This document shows positions 35,327 through 44,470 of a stretch of 64,000 nt of DNA, one piece after another. The stretch is taken from contig JAEYPR010000032.1 of NCBI GenBank assembly GCA_023410535.1, forward strand, positions 1 through 64,000, written 5' to 3'. The translations under genes and the position numbers were made by a program. This DNA comes from Bacillota bacterium. GTDB lineage: Bacteria; Bacillota; UBA4882; UBA8346. Under the pieces are notes generated by a model that was not told the DNA's origin, did not search any database, and saw only the letters and a list, made by a program, of their open reading frames with translations. Position 1 is the first letter of the stretch, and each line of letters begins with the position of its first letter.

Positions 35327-36169
35327 ATGTTATCACCCAAAGAGAAGAAGATCTGGTTCACCCGCTTGGTGTATGTCTGGTTGTTTCTGGTGGCCGCTTT
35401 TGTGCTGTTTCCTGTCGCCTGGATGGCCTCGACCGCATTGAAGACCGAACAAGAGGCATTGGCGATTCCGCCGACCTTGATTCCGCAACAATTTACGACT
35501 TTTGGTTTTGAGTATATGTGGCAGATGAAGCCGTTCTTGAAGTATTTCTTGAACAGTCTCCTGACTGCCGGACCGACCGCGCTTTTTTCGACGCTGTTCG
35601 GCGGCTTGGCGGCTTATTCGGTCTCCCGTTACCGGTTTGGCTTCCGGAAACCGTTCATGACGATTGTCCTGTGTACGCAGATGATCCCCGGCGTGTTGCT
35701 GGTGGGACCGTATTTTAAAGTCCTCAACCAATTTGGCCTGTTTGACACCCATGTCGGGTTGATTCTGGGTTATACCGCGGTGGCGTTGCCGTTCTGCACC
35801 TGGATGCTCAAAGGGTATTTCGACAGCGTGCCCCGGGAGTTAGACGAGGCGGCTTTGGTTGACGGTTGTACCAAACTGGAAGCGTTGTTCCGGGTGATCC
35901 TGCCTTTGTCAGTGCCGGGAATGGTGGCGACCGGAATCTTCGCCTTTCTCCTGGCCTGGGGCGACCTGTTATGGGCGTTGTGCCTAACCTCGTCGGAGAA
36001 CGTCACCACCGTGACCTTGGGGATCGCCAACAGCGTCGGCGAATACCGGGTGGTCTGGCCGGCTTTAATGGCGGCGGCTTTGATCGCTTGCGTCCCGTCG
36101 GTTGGATTTTATTCTTTCCTGCAGAAGTATATCGTTGGCGGCATGACCAACGGCAGTGTCAAAGGTTGA
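35327..36169 (+). CDS. Sugar ABC transporter permease, MalG/UgpE-like
   Basis: 280 residues; AGGAGGA lies 7 bases before the ATG. Six membrane segments; EAA loop ELDEAALVDGCTKLEALFRVILP, C-terminus GGMTNGSVKG typical of MalG-type subunits. Forms the transport channel with the preceding permease. Confidence 0.94.
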   Translation: MLSPKEKKIWFTRLVYVWLFLVAAFVLFPVAWMASTALKTEQEALAIPPTLIPQQFTTFGFEYMWQMKPFLKYFLNSLLTAGPTALFSTLFGGLAAYSVSRYRFGFRKPFMTIVLCTQMIPGVLLVGPYFKVLNQFGLFDTHVGLILGYTAVALPFCTWMLKGYFDSVPRELDEAALVDGCTKLEALFRVILPLSVPGMVATGIFAFLLAWGDLLWALCLTSSENVTTVTLGIANSVGEYRVVWPALMAAALIACVPSVGFYSFLQKYIVGGMTNGSVKG

Positions 36170-36207
36170 TCGGAAAACGATTTTTGAAAAACTCCTTAGG
36201 GAGAGAG

Positions 36208-36223
36208 TGTAAGCGCTATTTCA
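36208..36223. promoter_or_regulatory. Possible LacI/CcpA-type operator
   Basis: TGTAAGCGCTATTTCA has TGWAA-type half sites around a central CG, similar to cre or LacI-family operators, but is two bases longer than standard cre. It lies 48 bases before the isomerase start. Weak evidence. Confidence 0.3.
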
Positions 36224-36270
36224 CCGGAATGTTCGCAATATTTCGGGTGAGATATTTTTAGGAGGATTGC

Positions 36271-37092
36271 ATGGAACTGAGTATCACCATCTCCACCCCG
36301 GGCTCAAAGTTTGCCCCGATCGTGCTGCAAGGCGACTATGTCGCGCAGATCGAGTACGCCGCCGGGATCGGTTTCAAAGCGGTGGAGTTACATATTCGCG
36401 ACCCCAAAGCCGTAGACCGGGAAGGGATCAAAGCGGCTTTAAGCCGGACCGGCTTGCGGGTTTCCACCATTGGCACCGGCCAAGCCTATGTCGATGAACG
36501 GCTTTGTTTCGCCGATCCCGATCCGGCGCTCCGGGAGCGGGCGGTGCAGCGGATCAAAGACCAGATTGACTTGGGCGCCGAACTCCGGGCCAAAGTGATC
36601 ATCGGCACCATCAAGGGCAACTTACCGGCCGACCCCGCTGAGGTCATGCCGACCAAAAACCGGATTGTCGCTTGCCTGAAAGAATGCGCCCGCTATGCCG
36701 AAACAGCGGGAGTGGTGCTGACGCTGGAGGCGATCAACCGTTATGAAGCGAACTTTTTGAATACCGCCGGCGATACGGTGGCGTTCATCAAAGAGATCGC
36801 CTCCCCGGCGCTGGGATTGCATCTCGATACGTTCCACATGAATATCGAAGAGGTCGACACGGTGGCAACCATCAAAACCTATGCGCCTTACCTGGTGCAT
36901 CTGCACGTTGCCGACAGCAACCGCTGGCCGCCGGGCATGGGCCATTTGGATTTTGCAGCGATTGTAACCGCGCTCCATGAGATCGGTTACCAAGGATTCC
37001 TGGGAATCGAATGCCTGCCGCGTCCGGCAGCGGAACGGGCCGCGCAACAGGGCTTCGCTCATATGAGCAATTTATTGGCCCGGCTCGCCTAA
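36271..37092 (+). CDS. Sugar phosphate isomerase/epimerase family TIM barrel, copy 1
   Basis: 273 residues of the xylose isomerase-like TIM barrel family (AP endonuclease 2 fold). Metal and catalytic residues of the fold are suggested by LEAINRYEANFLN (Glu), LGLHLDTFHMNIEE (Asp, His), LVHLHVADSNRWPPGMGHLDF (His, Asp, His) and FLGIECLP (Glu), the pattern of tagatose 3-epimerase/hydroxypyruvate isomerase relatives. AGGAGG lies 7 bases before the ATG. It follows the importer by ~100 bases and probably isomerises the imported sugar. A paralogue lies at 37717-38529. Confidence 0.9.
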   Translation: MELSITISTPGSKFAPIVLQGDYVAQIEYAAGIGFKAVELHIRDPKAVDREGIKAALSRTGLRVSTIGTGQAYVDERLCFADPDPALRERAVQRIKDQIDLGAELRAKVIIGTIKGNLPADPAEVMPTKNRIVACLKECARYAETAGVVLTLEAINRYEANFLNTAGDTVAFIKEIASPALGLHLDTFHMNIEEVDTVATIKTYAPYLVHLHVADSNRWPPGMGHLDFAAIVTALHEIGYQGFLGIECLPRPAAERAAQQGFAHMSNLLARLA

Positions 37093-37154
37093 AACTGTCT
37101 GCGCGGCGAACTTGATAACCAAAGGCATACTAATGAAGCAAATACCCTCCCATC

Positions 37155-37188
37155 AGAAACCCTCTCAATTTTTTGAGAGGGTTTCTTG
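37155..37188 (+). terminator. Hairpin after isomerase copy 1
   Basis: AGAAACCCTCTCAA, loop TTTT, TTGAGAGGGTTTCT: a perfect 14-bp stem. The T tract is weak (TTGCT). Confidence 0.75.
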
Positions 37189-37231
37189 CTGGTTAAGCTT
37201 AGAAAATGGGTTCGAAACCTAACTGCGATTC

Positions 37232-37606
37232 TCAATCCCGTTCCGGGGTTGCAAAATCCTCCTCAGTGGCGGGGATTTGGAAAAAAACCACGGTGCCGCG
37301 GCCGGGTTTGCTCCGGATCTTCAGGGCGGCGGTCGCGCCATAGGTCAAAATCAACCGTTTATTGGTGTTAAACAAACCGATATTGGCGCCGGCGCTTTCA
37401 TCCCGGAGCGCGTTCAGTTTGGCGGCGGTCATTCCCAAACCGTTATCAACCACGCTAATGGCGAGTTGATCGCTGCGGCGACGAATTTTGATCTTCTTCT
37501 TTGCCCAACGGTACTTTGTTGAAGGAATTGCCACCACCGGTTTGAAAGGGTAATCGGTAGCGGCCACATTGCCGGCAGCGGGTTGCGGTCTTGTCCCACC
37601 CGGCAT
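37232..37606 (-). pseudogene. Remnant of a LytS/YesM-type histidine kinase (C-terminal ATPase part)
   Basis: An open frame of 124 codons on the minus strand contains a recognisable HATPase_c end: KIKIRRRSDQLAISVVDNGLGM (G1 box), NIGLFNTNKRLILTYG (G2) and LKIRSKPGRGTVVFFQIP. The upstream N box is damaged (PVVAIPSTKY where PLVENAIKHG is expected), and no sensor, HAMP or phospho-accepting histidine region can be found further upstream, where the isomerase copy 2 begins. No ribosome-binding site precedes the frame. It is therefore called a decayed gene fragment, left between two duplicated isomerase genes. Confidence 0.8.
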
Positions 37607-37716
37607 TGGCAGGGAAACGCTTCGGGATGGCGAAAGGAACGAATAAAGACACTGAGTCCTTCCGGGTAACGGACCGGGCGCGACGGTTCGCTGAGCACAT
37701 TAAAGGAGCAATCAAC

Positions 37717-38529
37717 ATGAAATTGAGCATTACCGTTTCGGAACCCTGCGGCCCGCAAGCGCCGTTTGTGCTTCAAGGCGATTATGCCCGCCAGATTGAG
37801 CTGGCGCGGGAATTGGGTTATGATTTTGTCGAATTGCATATCCGCGATCCGAAAGCCCTGAAGGTGGCCGGTATCAAGCGGAGCTTGCAGGCGACCGGCA
37901 TCCGGGTAACCACCATCGGGACGGGATTGGGTTTTGTCCGGGACCGGCTCAACATGATGGATCCGGATCCGGCGATCCGGCGGGCGGCGGTGACACGGCT
38001 CCGCTCCCAGATTGAGCTGGGCGCGGAGTGGGACGCGGCGATCATTATCGGTTCGATGAAGGGTTCGCTTCCGGCCGATCCGGCGCAGCATGAAACCGCC
38101 CAAGGATGGATGCGCGATTGTTTGCAGGAAGTCTTGGAGACTGCCGCCAAGCATCGGGTGCGGATCGCTTTGGAAGCGATCAACCGCTATGAAACCAATT
38201 TTCTAAACCGCGGCGTTACAGCGGCGGCGGTAGCGGAACGCGTAAACTCGGAGTATCTGGGGATCTTGCTCGATACGTTCCATATGAACATTGAGGAGGT
38301 CGATCTGAGCGAAACCTTTCGCCAATGCGCCCCACGGCTGATCCATGTCCATCTGGCCGACAGCAACCGTTGGCCGGCCGGGATGGGACACCTCGATTTT
38401 ACGGCGATTCTGACCGAATTGCAGCAAATCGGCTATGCAGGCGCGTTGGGCATCGAGTGCCTACCCCTCCCGACAGCGGAACAGGCGGCTCAACAAGCCT
38501 TAAGTCATCTTACGAAGATTATCACGTAA
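37717..38529 (+). CDS. Sugar phosphate isomerase/epimerase family TIM barrel, copy 2
   Basis: 270 residues from ATG 37717, 8 bases after AAAGGAG. It aligns end to end with copy 1 without large gaps and shares long identical blocks (VLQGDYA, FVELHIRDPKA, LEAINRYE, NFLN, LDTFHMNIEEVD, HLADSNRWP, GMGHLDF). By eye about half of the residues are identical. All putative metal residues are kept, so it is probably active, perhaps on a different epimer. It arose by duplication and is now separated from copy 1 by a kinase remnant. A strong terminator follows. Confidence 0.9.
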   Translation: MKLSITVSEPCGPQAPFVLQGDYARQIELARELGYDFVELHIRDPKALKVAGIKRSLQATGIRVTTIGTGLGFVRDRLNMMDPDPAIRRAAVTRLRSQIELGAEWDAAIIIGSMKGSLPADPAQHETAQGWMRDCLQEVLETAAKHRVRIALEAINRYETNFLNRGVTAAAVAERVNSEYLGILLDTFHMNIEEVDLSETFRQCAPRLIHVHLADSNRWPAGMGHLDFTAILTELQQIGYAGALGIECLPLPTAEQAAQQALSHLTKIIT

Positions 38530-38569
38530 CGCTGACCAGGCAGATTGGCGCTTGGACGCGTTCGGATTC

Positions 38570-38610
38570 AAATAAAACACCCTTGCGTACGGATCGCAAG
38601 GGTGTTTTAT
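38570..38610 (+). terminator. Terminator after isomerase copy 2
   Basis: AATAAAACACCCTTGCG, short loop, CGCAAGGGTGTTTTATT: a 17-bp perfect stem with an internal T run at its right arm. Confidence 0.88.
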
Positions 38611-38757
38611 TGAATGGGGGTATAACTTTTAGAAAAAAACTAATAAAAACTTTAGAAAATGGGTTTAATTGATTAATTTTACTTGTAATTTGTATTATAA
38701 TCTAACTAAGGGGTTGCTTTTTATAAAGAGAAACATTGGGAAGGGTAGGGATGCGTA

Positions 38758-40146
38758 GTGGAAGAGAGTGAACTTGTCAAAAAAGAAATAGGCTTTGAAC
38801 AGGATGGTCAAATATTAACCGAATTAATGAAACTGGTCATTGAGAAATTGTCAAAGAACACCAACAGCGCTGTCTTTGCCGCTGAAGCGCAGTTTGCCAA
38901 TAAAGAACTCGCGGCAACCTGGAATGAGCTGATGAAGGGATTCTTCGAAAATAACAATCGAACCGTAATTGATTTAAATGATGCCATTAACCTCGTAACC
39001 CATGTCGATTATGTCAAAGAGATGATTACCAGTGTGACCAAACAGAACCGCTCCCTTAAAACGATGGAAGAGACCGGCGAGAATCTCAGTCATTCGGTCG
39101 GCGCTGTCTCCAATATCGTGCAAGATATTAAGGCGTATGTCAAAAACGCGACCGACCAGTCATTAGAAACCGTCAAAGATATCAACCATTCGATTGATTT
39201 TGTGAAAAAGTCTTTCAACGATATCATGGAAGTCAACGAGCAAGTCAACGGGTTTAAAAGCCGGACCGGCGAGATTACCAAGATCATCGATATGGTGAAA
39301 GGCATCGCGTTTCAAACCAATCTGCTGGCTTTGAACGCCGCGATTGAAGCGGCCCGGGCCGGAGTGGCCGGGAAAGGTTTTGCCGTGGTCGCCGGCGAGG
39401 TCAAACGTTTGGCCGAGCATACCCAAAACTCGGTCGCGGAGATCGAAGGGAAGATCAATGAGCTCCAGACCGATATCGATACGTTTGTCGCCAAGATTAA
39501 CGGGACTTCGCAACAGTTGGTCTCCGGTCAACAACTGGTCGAGAGCGCTGTTCAATCGGTCACCGGGATCAATCAATCGATGCAAGAGATCAATCAAACC
39601 ATCGTCCAAATTGCCGCCAATATGCAGCAACAAAACCTCTCCACCGAAACGTTCATTCATGAGATCGCCGATGTATCATCCGAAGCCAATCATTTAGTGG
39701 AGTCTTGTGACAATACTGGCGAGCTGCTTTACCGCATCAGCCGCTTGGTGGACAGTGTTCGGGGGCGTTTGGCAAGATTTGCGGCGGCATTGTCGACGAC
39801 CCAATGGCTCGAACTGTACAAAACGGACCATACCGTTTACACTTGGCGGATCTATAACATGATCCTGGGTTATGAAAAGCTGGATGCCGCAAAGATGGGT
39901 GATCCGCGGACCTGTAAGTTTGGAGTCTGGTATTATTCGATCCAGGACCCGAAGGTCCGCAATAACCGTTCTTTTATTGAACTTGGCAAGTATCATCAAT
40001 ATCTGCATCAACTCGGCAAAGAAGCCATTCTTGCCTGCAACGCCGGTAATAGGGAACAAGCTGCTAACACCTCCAATAAAATGAATGATGTGTTGGCAGG
40101 AATGTTATATTATTTGGATGAATTAAAGAAGGGGTTTGAGGAATAA
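38758..40146 (+). CDS. Soluble methyl-accepting chemotaxis-type receptor with C-terminal CZB domain
   Basis: 462 residues from GTG 38758. No membrane segment. The signalling hairpin is clear: GIAFQTNLLALNAAIEAARAGVAGKGFAVVAGEVKRLAEHTQNSV. The last ~120 residues form a chemoreceptor zinc-binding (CZB) domain: DHTVYTWRIYNMILG (His), CKFGVWYYS (the Cys/W signature) and KYHQYLHQLGKEA (two His). CZB domains bind zinc through three His and one Cys, as in TlpD-like cytosolic receptors responding to oxidants or zinc. N-terminal ~100 residues are not recognised. No cheA or cheW is nearby, so it joins arrays encoded elsewhere. Confidence 0.92.
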   Translation: MEESELVKKEIGFEQDGQILTELMKLVIEKLSKNTNSAVFAAEAQFANKELAATWNELMKGFFENNNRTVIDLNDAINLVTHVDYVKEMITSVTKQNRSLKTMEETGENLSHSVGAVSNIVQDIKAYVKNATDQSLETVKDINHSIDFVKKSFNDIMEVNEQVNGFKSRTGEITKIIDMVKGIAFQTNLLALNAAIEAARAGVAGKGFAVVAGEVKRLAEHTQNSVAEIEGKINELQTDIDTFVAKINGTSQQLVSGQQLVESAVQSVTGINQSMQEINQTIVQIAANMQQQNLSTETFIHEIADVSSEANHLVESCDNTGELLYRISRLVDSVRGRLARFAAALSTTQWLELYKTDHTVYTWRIYNMILGYEKLDAAKMGDPRTCKFGVWYYSIQDPKVRNNRSFIELGKYHQYLHQLGKEAILACNAGNREQAANTSNKMNDVLAGMLYYLDELKKGFEE

Positions 40147-40167
40147 ACCGGCGGAGGGTTCCAATCG

Positions 40168-40740
40168 TTGCAGCGACATTGCGTGATCGTCCTACATGAA
40201 ATTTACGGTTTGAACCGGCATATCGAAAAAGCTGCCGAGTTGCTGGAAACGGCGGGTTACGCGGTCTGCTGTCCCAATCTTCTGGGGCGGCCGGCTTTTG
40301 ACTATCATCAAGCTGACCAGGCGTACGCTTATTTTTACCAGACGGTGGGGCTGACAGCGGCAGTCGGACGGGTCCGGCAGTTGATTCTGACCAAATTAGA
40401 AACATATGAGTGTGTTTCGCTGGTAGGTTACAGCGTTGGCGCTACCATCGCCTGGCTTTGTAGCGGGTTGCCGTTATACCTTCATCGGATGGTGGGTTTT
40501 TACGGCTCGCGGATTCGCGATTACCGGGAGATTCAACCGCAATGCCCGGCGTTGCTTCTGTTGGCCCGGGAAGAGTCATTTCCCGTGGTGAAGCTGGCGG
40601 AAGCGCTGGCTTGCCAAGCCAATGTCCGAACCGAGTTATTCCCGGCGCAACACGGCTTCGCCGATCCGTTCGGCAATGGGTATGATCTCGAGGCGGCGTT
40701 GCGGGCGCAGGGGTTGATGATGGAATTTTTGGGTTCGTAA
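40168..40740 (+). CDS. Small alpha/beta hydrolase, dienelactone-hydrolase-like
   Basis: 190 residues, probably from TTG 40168 after GGAGGG. The family opening VLHEIYGLNRHI and the C-terminal AQHGF (catalytic His) fit dienelactone hydrolases. The nucleophile elbow is VGYSVGAT, with Ser instead of the Cys usual in true dienelactone hydrolases. An acidic triad residue is not obvious. It is probably a general esterase or lactonase. The gene follows the chemoreceptor by 21 bases and shares its terminator with deoC. Confidence 0.75.
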   Translation: MQRHCVIVLHEIYGLNRHIEKAAELLETAGYAVCCPNLLGRPAFDYHQADQAYAYFYQTVGLTAAVGRVRQLILTKLETYECVSLVGYSVGATIAWLCSGLPLYLHRMVGFYGSRIRDYREIQPQCPALLLLAREESFPVVKLAEALACQANVRTELFPAQHGFADPFGNGYDLEAALRAQGLMMEFLGS

Positions 40741-40756
40741 TCGGTGCACTGAAAAG

Positions 40757-40785
40757 AAAAGGACTGCCTTGGGGCAGTCCTTTTT
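40757..40785. terminator. Bidirectional terminator between the hydrolase gene and deoC
   Basis: AAAAGGACTGCC, loop TTGG, GGCAGTCCTTTTT. T runs follow on both strands (TTTTT on plus, TTTTCTTTT on minus). Confidence 0.9.
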
Positions 40786-40795
40786 GCAGTTTCAA

Positions 40796-41467
40796 CTAGG
40801 ATGACATTGCGTCGATGATCTTCACTCCGGAACTGGTGCCGACCCGGCTGGCGCCGGCCGCGACCATTGCCAGAGCGGTTTCGAGGTCCCGCACTCCGCC
40901 GGAGGCTTTGACACCGATCTCCGGACCGACGACCCGCCGCATCAAAGCGATATCGACCGTTGTTGCGCCACCCGGGCCAAAGCCGGTCGAGGTCTTGACG
41001 AAATGGGCGCCGGCGGCGACCGCCAATTGACAGGCGATGCTCTTCTCTGCCACGGTGAGTAGGGCGGTCTCGATGATCACTTTGACCAACGCTTGAGTTC
41101 CGGCCGCCGCCACCACCGCCTGGATATCCGCTTTCACCAATTCCAGCATTCCGGATTTTAAGGCGCCGACATTAATCACCATATCCACTTCGGTAGCGCC
41201 GTCGGCAACGGCTTGTTTGGCCTCGTAAGCCTTAACGGCGCTTGCGTTGGCGCCGAGCGGGAACCCAATTACGGTACAGACTTTCACCCCGGAACCTGCC
41301 AAAAGTTTGGCGGCTTCGGCAACCCAGGCCGGATTGACGCAAACGGAACAAAATTGATATTGTTTGGCCTCGGCGCAGAGGGTTGCGATCTGATTGTGGG
41401 TAGCCTCCGGTTTCAGAATGGTATGATCAATCATTGCCGCGAGCGCGCGGGGAGTTATTTCACTCAT
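40796..41467 (-). CDS. deoC: Deoxyribose-phosphate aldolase
   Basis: 223 residues, typical length. Schiff-base Lys158 lies in HFVKTSTGFGPGGAT; the proton-relay residues Asp95 (VDMVINVGALKSG) and Lys187 (IGVKASGGVRD) are present. It cleaves 2-deoxyribose 5-phosphate to glyceraldehyde 3-phosphate and acetaldehyde in nucleoside breakdown. Single gene; no other deo genes are adjacent. The ribosome-binding site is AAAGG, rather far from the ATG. Confidence 0.96.
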   Translation of the reverse strand: MSEITPRALAAMIDHTILKPEATHNQIATLCAEAKQYQFCSVCVNPAWVAEAAKLLAGSGVKVCTVIGFPLGANASAVKAYEAKQAVADGATEVDMVINVGALKSGMLELVKADIQAVVAAAGTQALVKVIIETALLTVAEKSIACQLAVAAGAHFVKTSTGFGPGGATTVDIALMRRVVGPEIGVKASGGVRDLETALAMVAAGASRVGTSSGVKIIDAMSS

Positions 41468-41682
41468 TGCAACACGACCTTTCGATATAAGATGAATTGG
41501 CTAATCCGAACAAGTGCTCATCTTTTCAAAACGGGGCTAAAAAGTTTTTTTGACGTCACCGGCTTTCGCCAGTGTCCTTTTAAGGGGACGGGGCAGTTGA
41601 ACCCAAATTTTCCAGCTAAATTTATTATGTTCGCGCCACATTGGGAAATCCCTCTTTACTGAAAACTGCCGGTCGAAAAGGG

Positions 41683-41711
41683 TAAAAAGCGACCCGGCGC
41701 GAGACCGGGTC
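41683..41711 (-). terminator. Terminator of the heparinase-like gene
   Basis: On the minus strand GACCCGG, loop of 7, CCGGGTC, then GCTTTTTA. It lies 55 bases after the stop. The rest of 41468-41765 shows no clear gene. Confidence 0.75.
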
Positions 41712-41765
41712 AATAAAGAGGAGAAGTTGATGAAGTCGTCGCCAAAAGTTGTCCAAACGAAAAAA

Positions 41766-44141
41766 TTACATCACAAGTAACGTCGCGCTATCCGAGATCT
41801 GCAGGATTAGTTGGTGACTTTCCCGGTCATAATGCCAGTTTTCCGCATGTAAGCCCCGGATGGCGGTGGGGACAAACGGTACGGTGATTCGGAGTTCGTA
41901 CGGGAGCTTTGCCGTGACCGACAAGACGAGACCGGCCGGCTCAAAGGAGCCTTCCAGCGTAGCTGGTAAGGAGGTTTCAATATTCAACCGTTTGGTCCGT
42001 AACAGCATCCCGTCGTAAAGGAAGAAACGGCTGGGCCGGTTATGGCTTGTGGAAACGACTCCCGCCAGTCCCCGCAGACTGCCGGCGGCGGAACGGACCC
42101 ACCGTTGCTTTTCTTTCGCCATCCAAACGGTGGTTTGGGAGTCGGACTCGGTAAGATCGACCGCATATCCGGCATCGGTTTTGAGTAGTTGCGCTTTGGC
42201 GGTCGTTGGGGCCGGCAATCGGAACGGCTCAAGCAAAGTCAGAAAATCCTGACCAGCCGAAGCCTGTTGAGCGTCAGCCGTAAAATGCCATTCGTTCGTC
42301 ATTTTGGATTGGTAGGCCGGATGGACGGCGGCGGCGAACTGGTCGGTCTGGCTGAAACGCAAGGCCCGGGCCGCCGGGACCAGAAACTGTACCGCCAGTC
42401 CGGCTTGATTGCGATGGAGGGTCACCCGGCCGGTTTTCACATTAAAGTCAAAAGGATTTTTGGCGTGCAACAGCCATTGGTGGGATACCGGTTTTTCGGA
42501 CTGTAGTTCATCCAGCAGCATAAAATAACGGCGGTTAATGAACAAGATATGCCGTAACGCCTGGCTGACGCCGAGCCGGGAATAGGCTTTGACAGCGTCG
42601 CCGCTGGTAAAGTCATAGTTCTGTCCGGTATAAAAATGGGTAATGGTCCCGCTGGCCGTCGGATCCTTGATAGGTTGGCCTTGACCGCCAAAGAGCACGG
42701 CGTTTTTAGCCTGGGTGGTGCGGGTCCAGCTGTCATGATGGGGGCTGCCGTACCATTCCCGGTAGCCGGAGGAGATGGCCAACGGTTCCCCAAAAGCGTT
42801 CAGGACAAAACTGTTTTGATCGGAGAAGCTGTGGCTGGCCGAACCGTAAGGGCTGCTTTTGAATCCGAGCATGATGTCATCGGCTTTACTGCCGAGTTTG
42901 CTATGGATGGCCACCCAACCGATGTCCGCAAAATAACGGCTACGGGGCAATTCCGCCAGGTCGCGCGCCCGAACCGGGGTTTGCGATTTACGGTAGAGGT
43001 GAAAGACGGTATCGAAAAAGGAGAATTGATAATATGCCAAACCGCTGGGGTAGCGTTGAAAAATGGTCTCGAAATATTTCTGGTAGAACGGGTCCTGGTA
43101 AAGCAGGGCGTATTTTTCAAAGATCAGGGCAGTGTTGGGACTGGGTCCGATGCTATTGCAGAGGTCGCCAAAGGATGAGGCCGAATAGGGTTGGAGATTG
43201 TATAATCCAAAATAACCGTTGTTGCGAAAGAACGGTTTGGCGAACAGTTCGGTGTTGCCGAGCGTTTTTAGGGCGTCCAGGAATTGAAAGTGTTGATTGA
43301 TTCCGGAACTCCAATAGTTCAAGCCCTCCGACCAGCCGCCGTCGCTGCCGCCCCAGACGGGAAACTGCCGTAAATAGTATTCATAAGCCCAAGCCAAATA
43401 GGTGGGGGCTTCGGGAAGCTCCTGATATAAAACCAATCCGGCCAGGCCTAGGGTAGAAATGAAGCGCATCGGATGGCTGAGGGAGTTATCGGGCGGCGTC
43501 GGTTTGGTCAACGAAAACTTGTTGGCAATTAATTGATAGAGAATTTTTAGGCGAACGTCAAACGCTTGTAAAACCAGTTGCCGTTCGTCGGGCGTCAAAG
43601 CGTCGTGCGCCCAGTCATAGGCGAACAACATCGGCCGGAGCGACTGGATGAACGCTTCGTCGTTTCGTTTGATATTAATTCCGCCATTAACATCCCAACC
43701 GGCCAGATTGACCAGCAACCGTCCGGCTTCCCGTCCATAGGGTTCCTCGCCGGTAAGCAGATACGAAAAGGCGCATTGTTGCGCTTTGCTGCCGGCACTA
43801 AAGGCGATCTTATAGCCCTGCTCCCAGATCTGTCGCTCTTCATAGCCCTTTCCGTGCGGCGACGCCGGTTCGCCCGGGAGTTCGCCCGGGGTGACCTTTT
43901 GGAGGATATTTTTATAAAGCGGCGCGTACTCTTTCCGGTTGCGCAGGCTTTGAACGAAACGGCGCCACTCGGGAAGCTCGGAACGTTTTAGCATTAGCCG
44001 CGGGTGGTCGGCGGGGACCAAAGCGTTAAAGTACCCGATCCGCTCACGGACCAACGGTTGCTCGGCAGCAGTCGCGCCGAACCCTGGAACCGCGGCGGTT
44101 GCAAAAAAGAACGCCAAACTGACGGCCAGTAATTTTTTCAC
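41766..44141 (-). CDS. Secreted heparinase II/III-like polysaccharide lyase (DUF4962 + heparinase C-terminal)
   Basis: 791 residues from GTG 44141, after AAAGGGG. A type I signal peptide ends about GATAAEQ. The N-terminal ~400 residues form the (alpha/alpha) toroid typical of DUF4962 (DHPRLMLKRSELPEW, MLFAYDWAHDALTPDER), and the following beta-sandwich region contains heparinase II/III-like motifs (YFADIGWVAIHSKLG, SHSFSDQNSFVLNAFGEPLAISSGY, ARTTQAKN-like segment WTRTTQAKNAVLFGGQGQ). These match oligo-alginate or heparin-type lyases. It should act in the periplasm on uronic-acid polymers. The neighbouring alginate lyase-like gene supports such a substrate. Transcribed alone, divergent from that gene. 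Confidence 0.85.
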   Translation of the reverse strand: MKKLLAVSLAFFFATAAVPGFGATAAEQPLVRERIGYFNALVPADHPRLMLKRSELPEWRRFVQSLRNRKEYAPLYKNILQKVTPGELPGEPASPHGKGYEERQIWEQGYKIAFSAGSKAQQCAFSYLLTGEEPYGREAGRLLVNLAGWDVNGGINIKRNDEAFIQSLRPMLFAYDWAHDALTPDERQLVLQAFDVRLKILYQLIANKFSLTKPTPPDNSLSHPMRFISTLGLAGLVLYQELPEAPTYLAWAYEYYLRQFPVWGGSDGGWSEGLNYWSSGINQHFQFLDALKTLGNTELFAKPFFRNNGYFGLYNLQPYSASSFGDLCNSIGPSPNTALIFEKYALLYQDPFYQKYFETIFQRYPSGLAYYQFSFFDTVFHLYRKSQTPVRARDLAELPRSRYFADIGWVAIHSKLGSKADDIMLGFKSSPYGSASHSFSDQNSFVLNAFGEPLAISSGYREWYGSPHHDSWTRTTQAKNAVLFGGQGQPIKDPTASGTITHFYTGQNYDFTSGDAVKAYSRLGVSQALRHILFINRRYFMLLDELQSEKPVSHQWLLHAKNPFDFNVKTGRVTLHRNQAGLAVQFLVPAARALRFSQTDQFAAAVHPAYQSKMTNEWHFTADAQQASAGQDFLTLLEPFRLPAPTTAKAQLLKTDAGYAVDLTESDSQTTVWMAKEKQRWVRSAAGSLRGLAGVVSTSHNRPSRFFLYDGMLLRTKRLNIETSLPATLEGSFEPAGLVLSVTAKLPYELRITVPFVPTAIRGLHAENWHYDRESHQLILQISDSATLLVM

Positions 44142-44420
44142 GGTGACACCCCTTTCACTCGTTACTTATATCGGCTGCGCCCTTATTTTTCTCCATTGCG
44201 GAAATTATCGAAACGGATATACGGGCAATCGCAATATTTTTTTATTACATAATTAAAACGTGAATCAAGCGCAATTTGTTCAATTTGGACCGCACTGAAG
44301 GGGTGGACCGGCGTAGCATCTTTTCATCCTGCGTTTGCCGGAGGCAGCGCAGGAGAGCTTATGGGGACGACTATCTAAATTTTAGGTAAAAAGAGTTCAA
44401 TTTGGTCTAAATCCATCCCA

Positions 44421-44458
44421 GGGTTATTTTTTTTATAATATAAAAAGAAATATAACCC
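44421..44458 (+). promoter_or_regulatory. Promoter region of the alginate-lyase-like gene enclosed by an inverted repeat
   Basis: TATAAT at 44434-44439 is flanked by GGGTTAT (44421-44427) and ATAACCC (44452-44458), an inverted repeat centred just after the -10. It could be an operator, or a hairpin masking the leader. A -35 is not clear. The rest of the 329-bp gap (44142-44470) shows nothing else recognisable. Confidence 0.45.
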
Positions 44459-44470
44459 GGAGGTGTAAAG

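Noticed and set aside
37429..38154. Minus-strand open frame covering the kinase remnant and isomerase copy 2
   Set aside because: It is antisense to a clear gene and shows no family motifs; the true kinase remnant is in another frame.
41730..41780. 16-codon open frame MKSSPKVVQTKKLHHK with a GAGGAG site
   Set aside because: It overlaps the 3' end of the heparinase-like gene on the other strand, sits right after that gene's terminator hairpin, and nothing else supports it.
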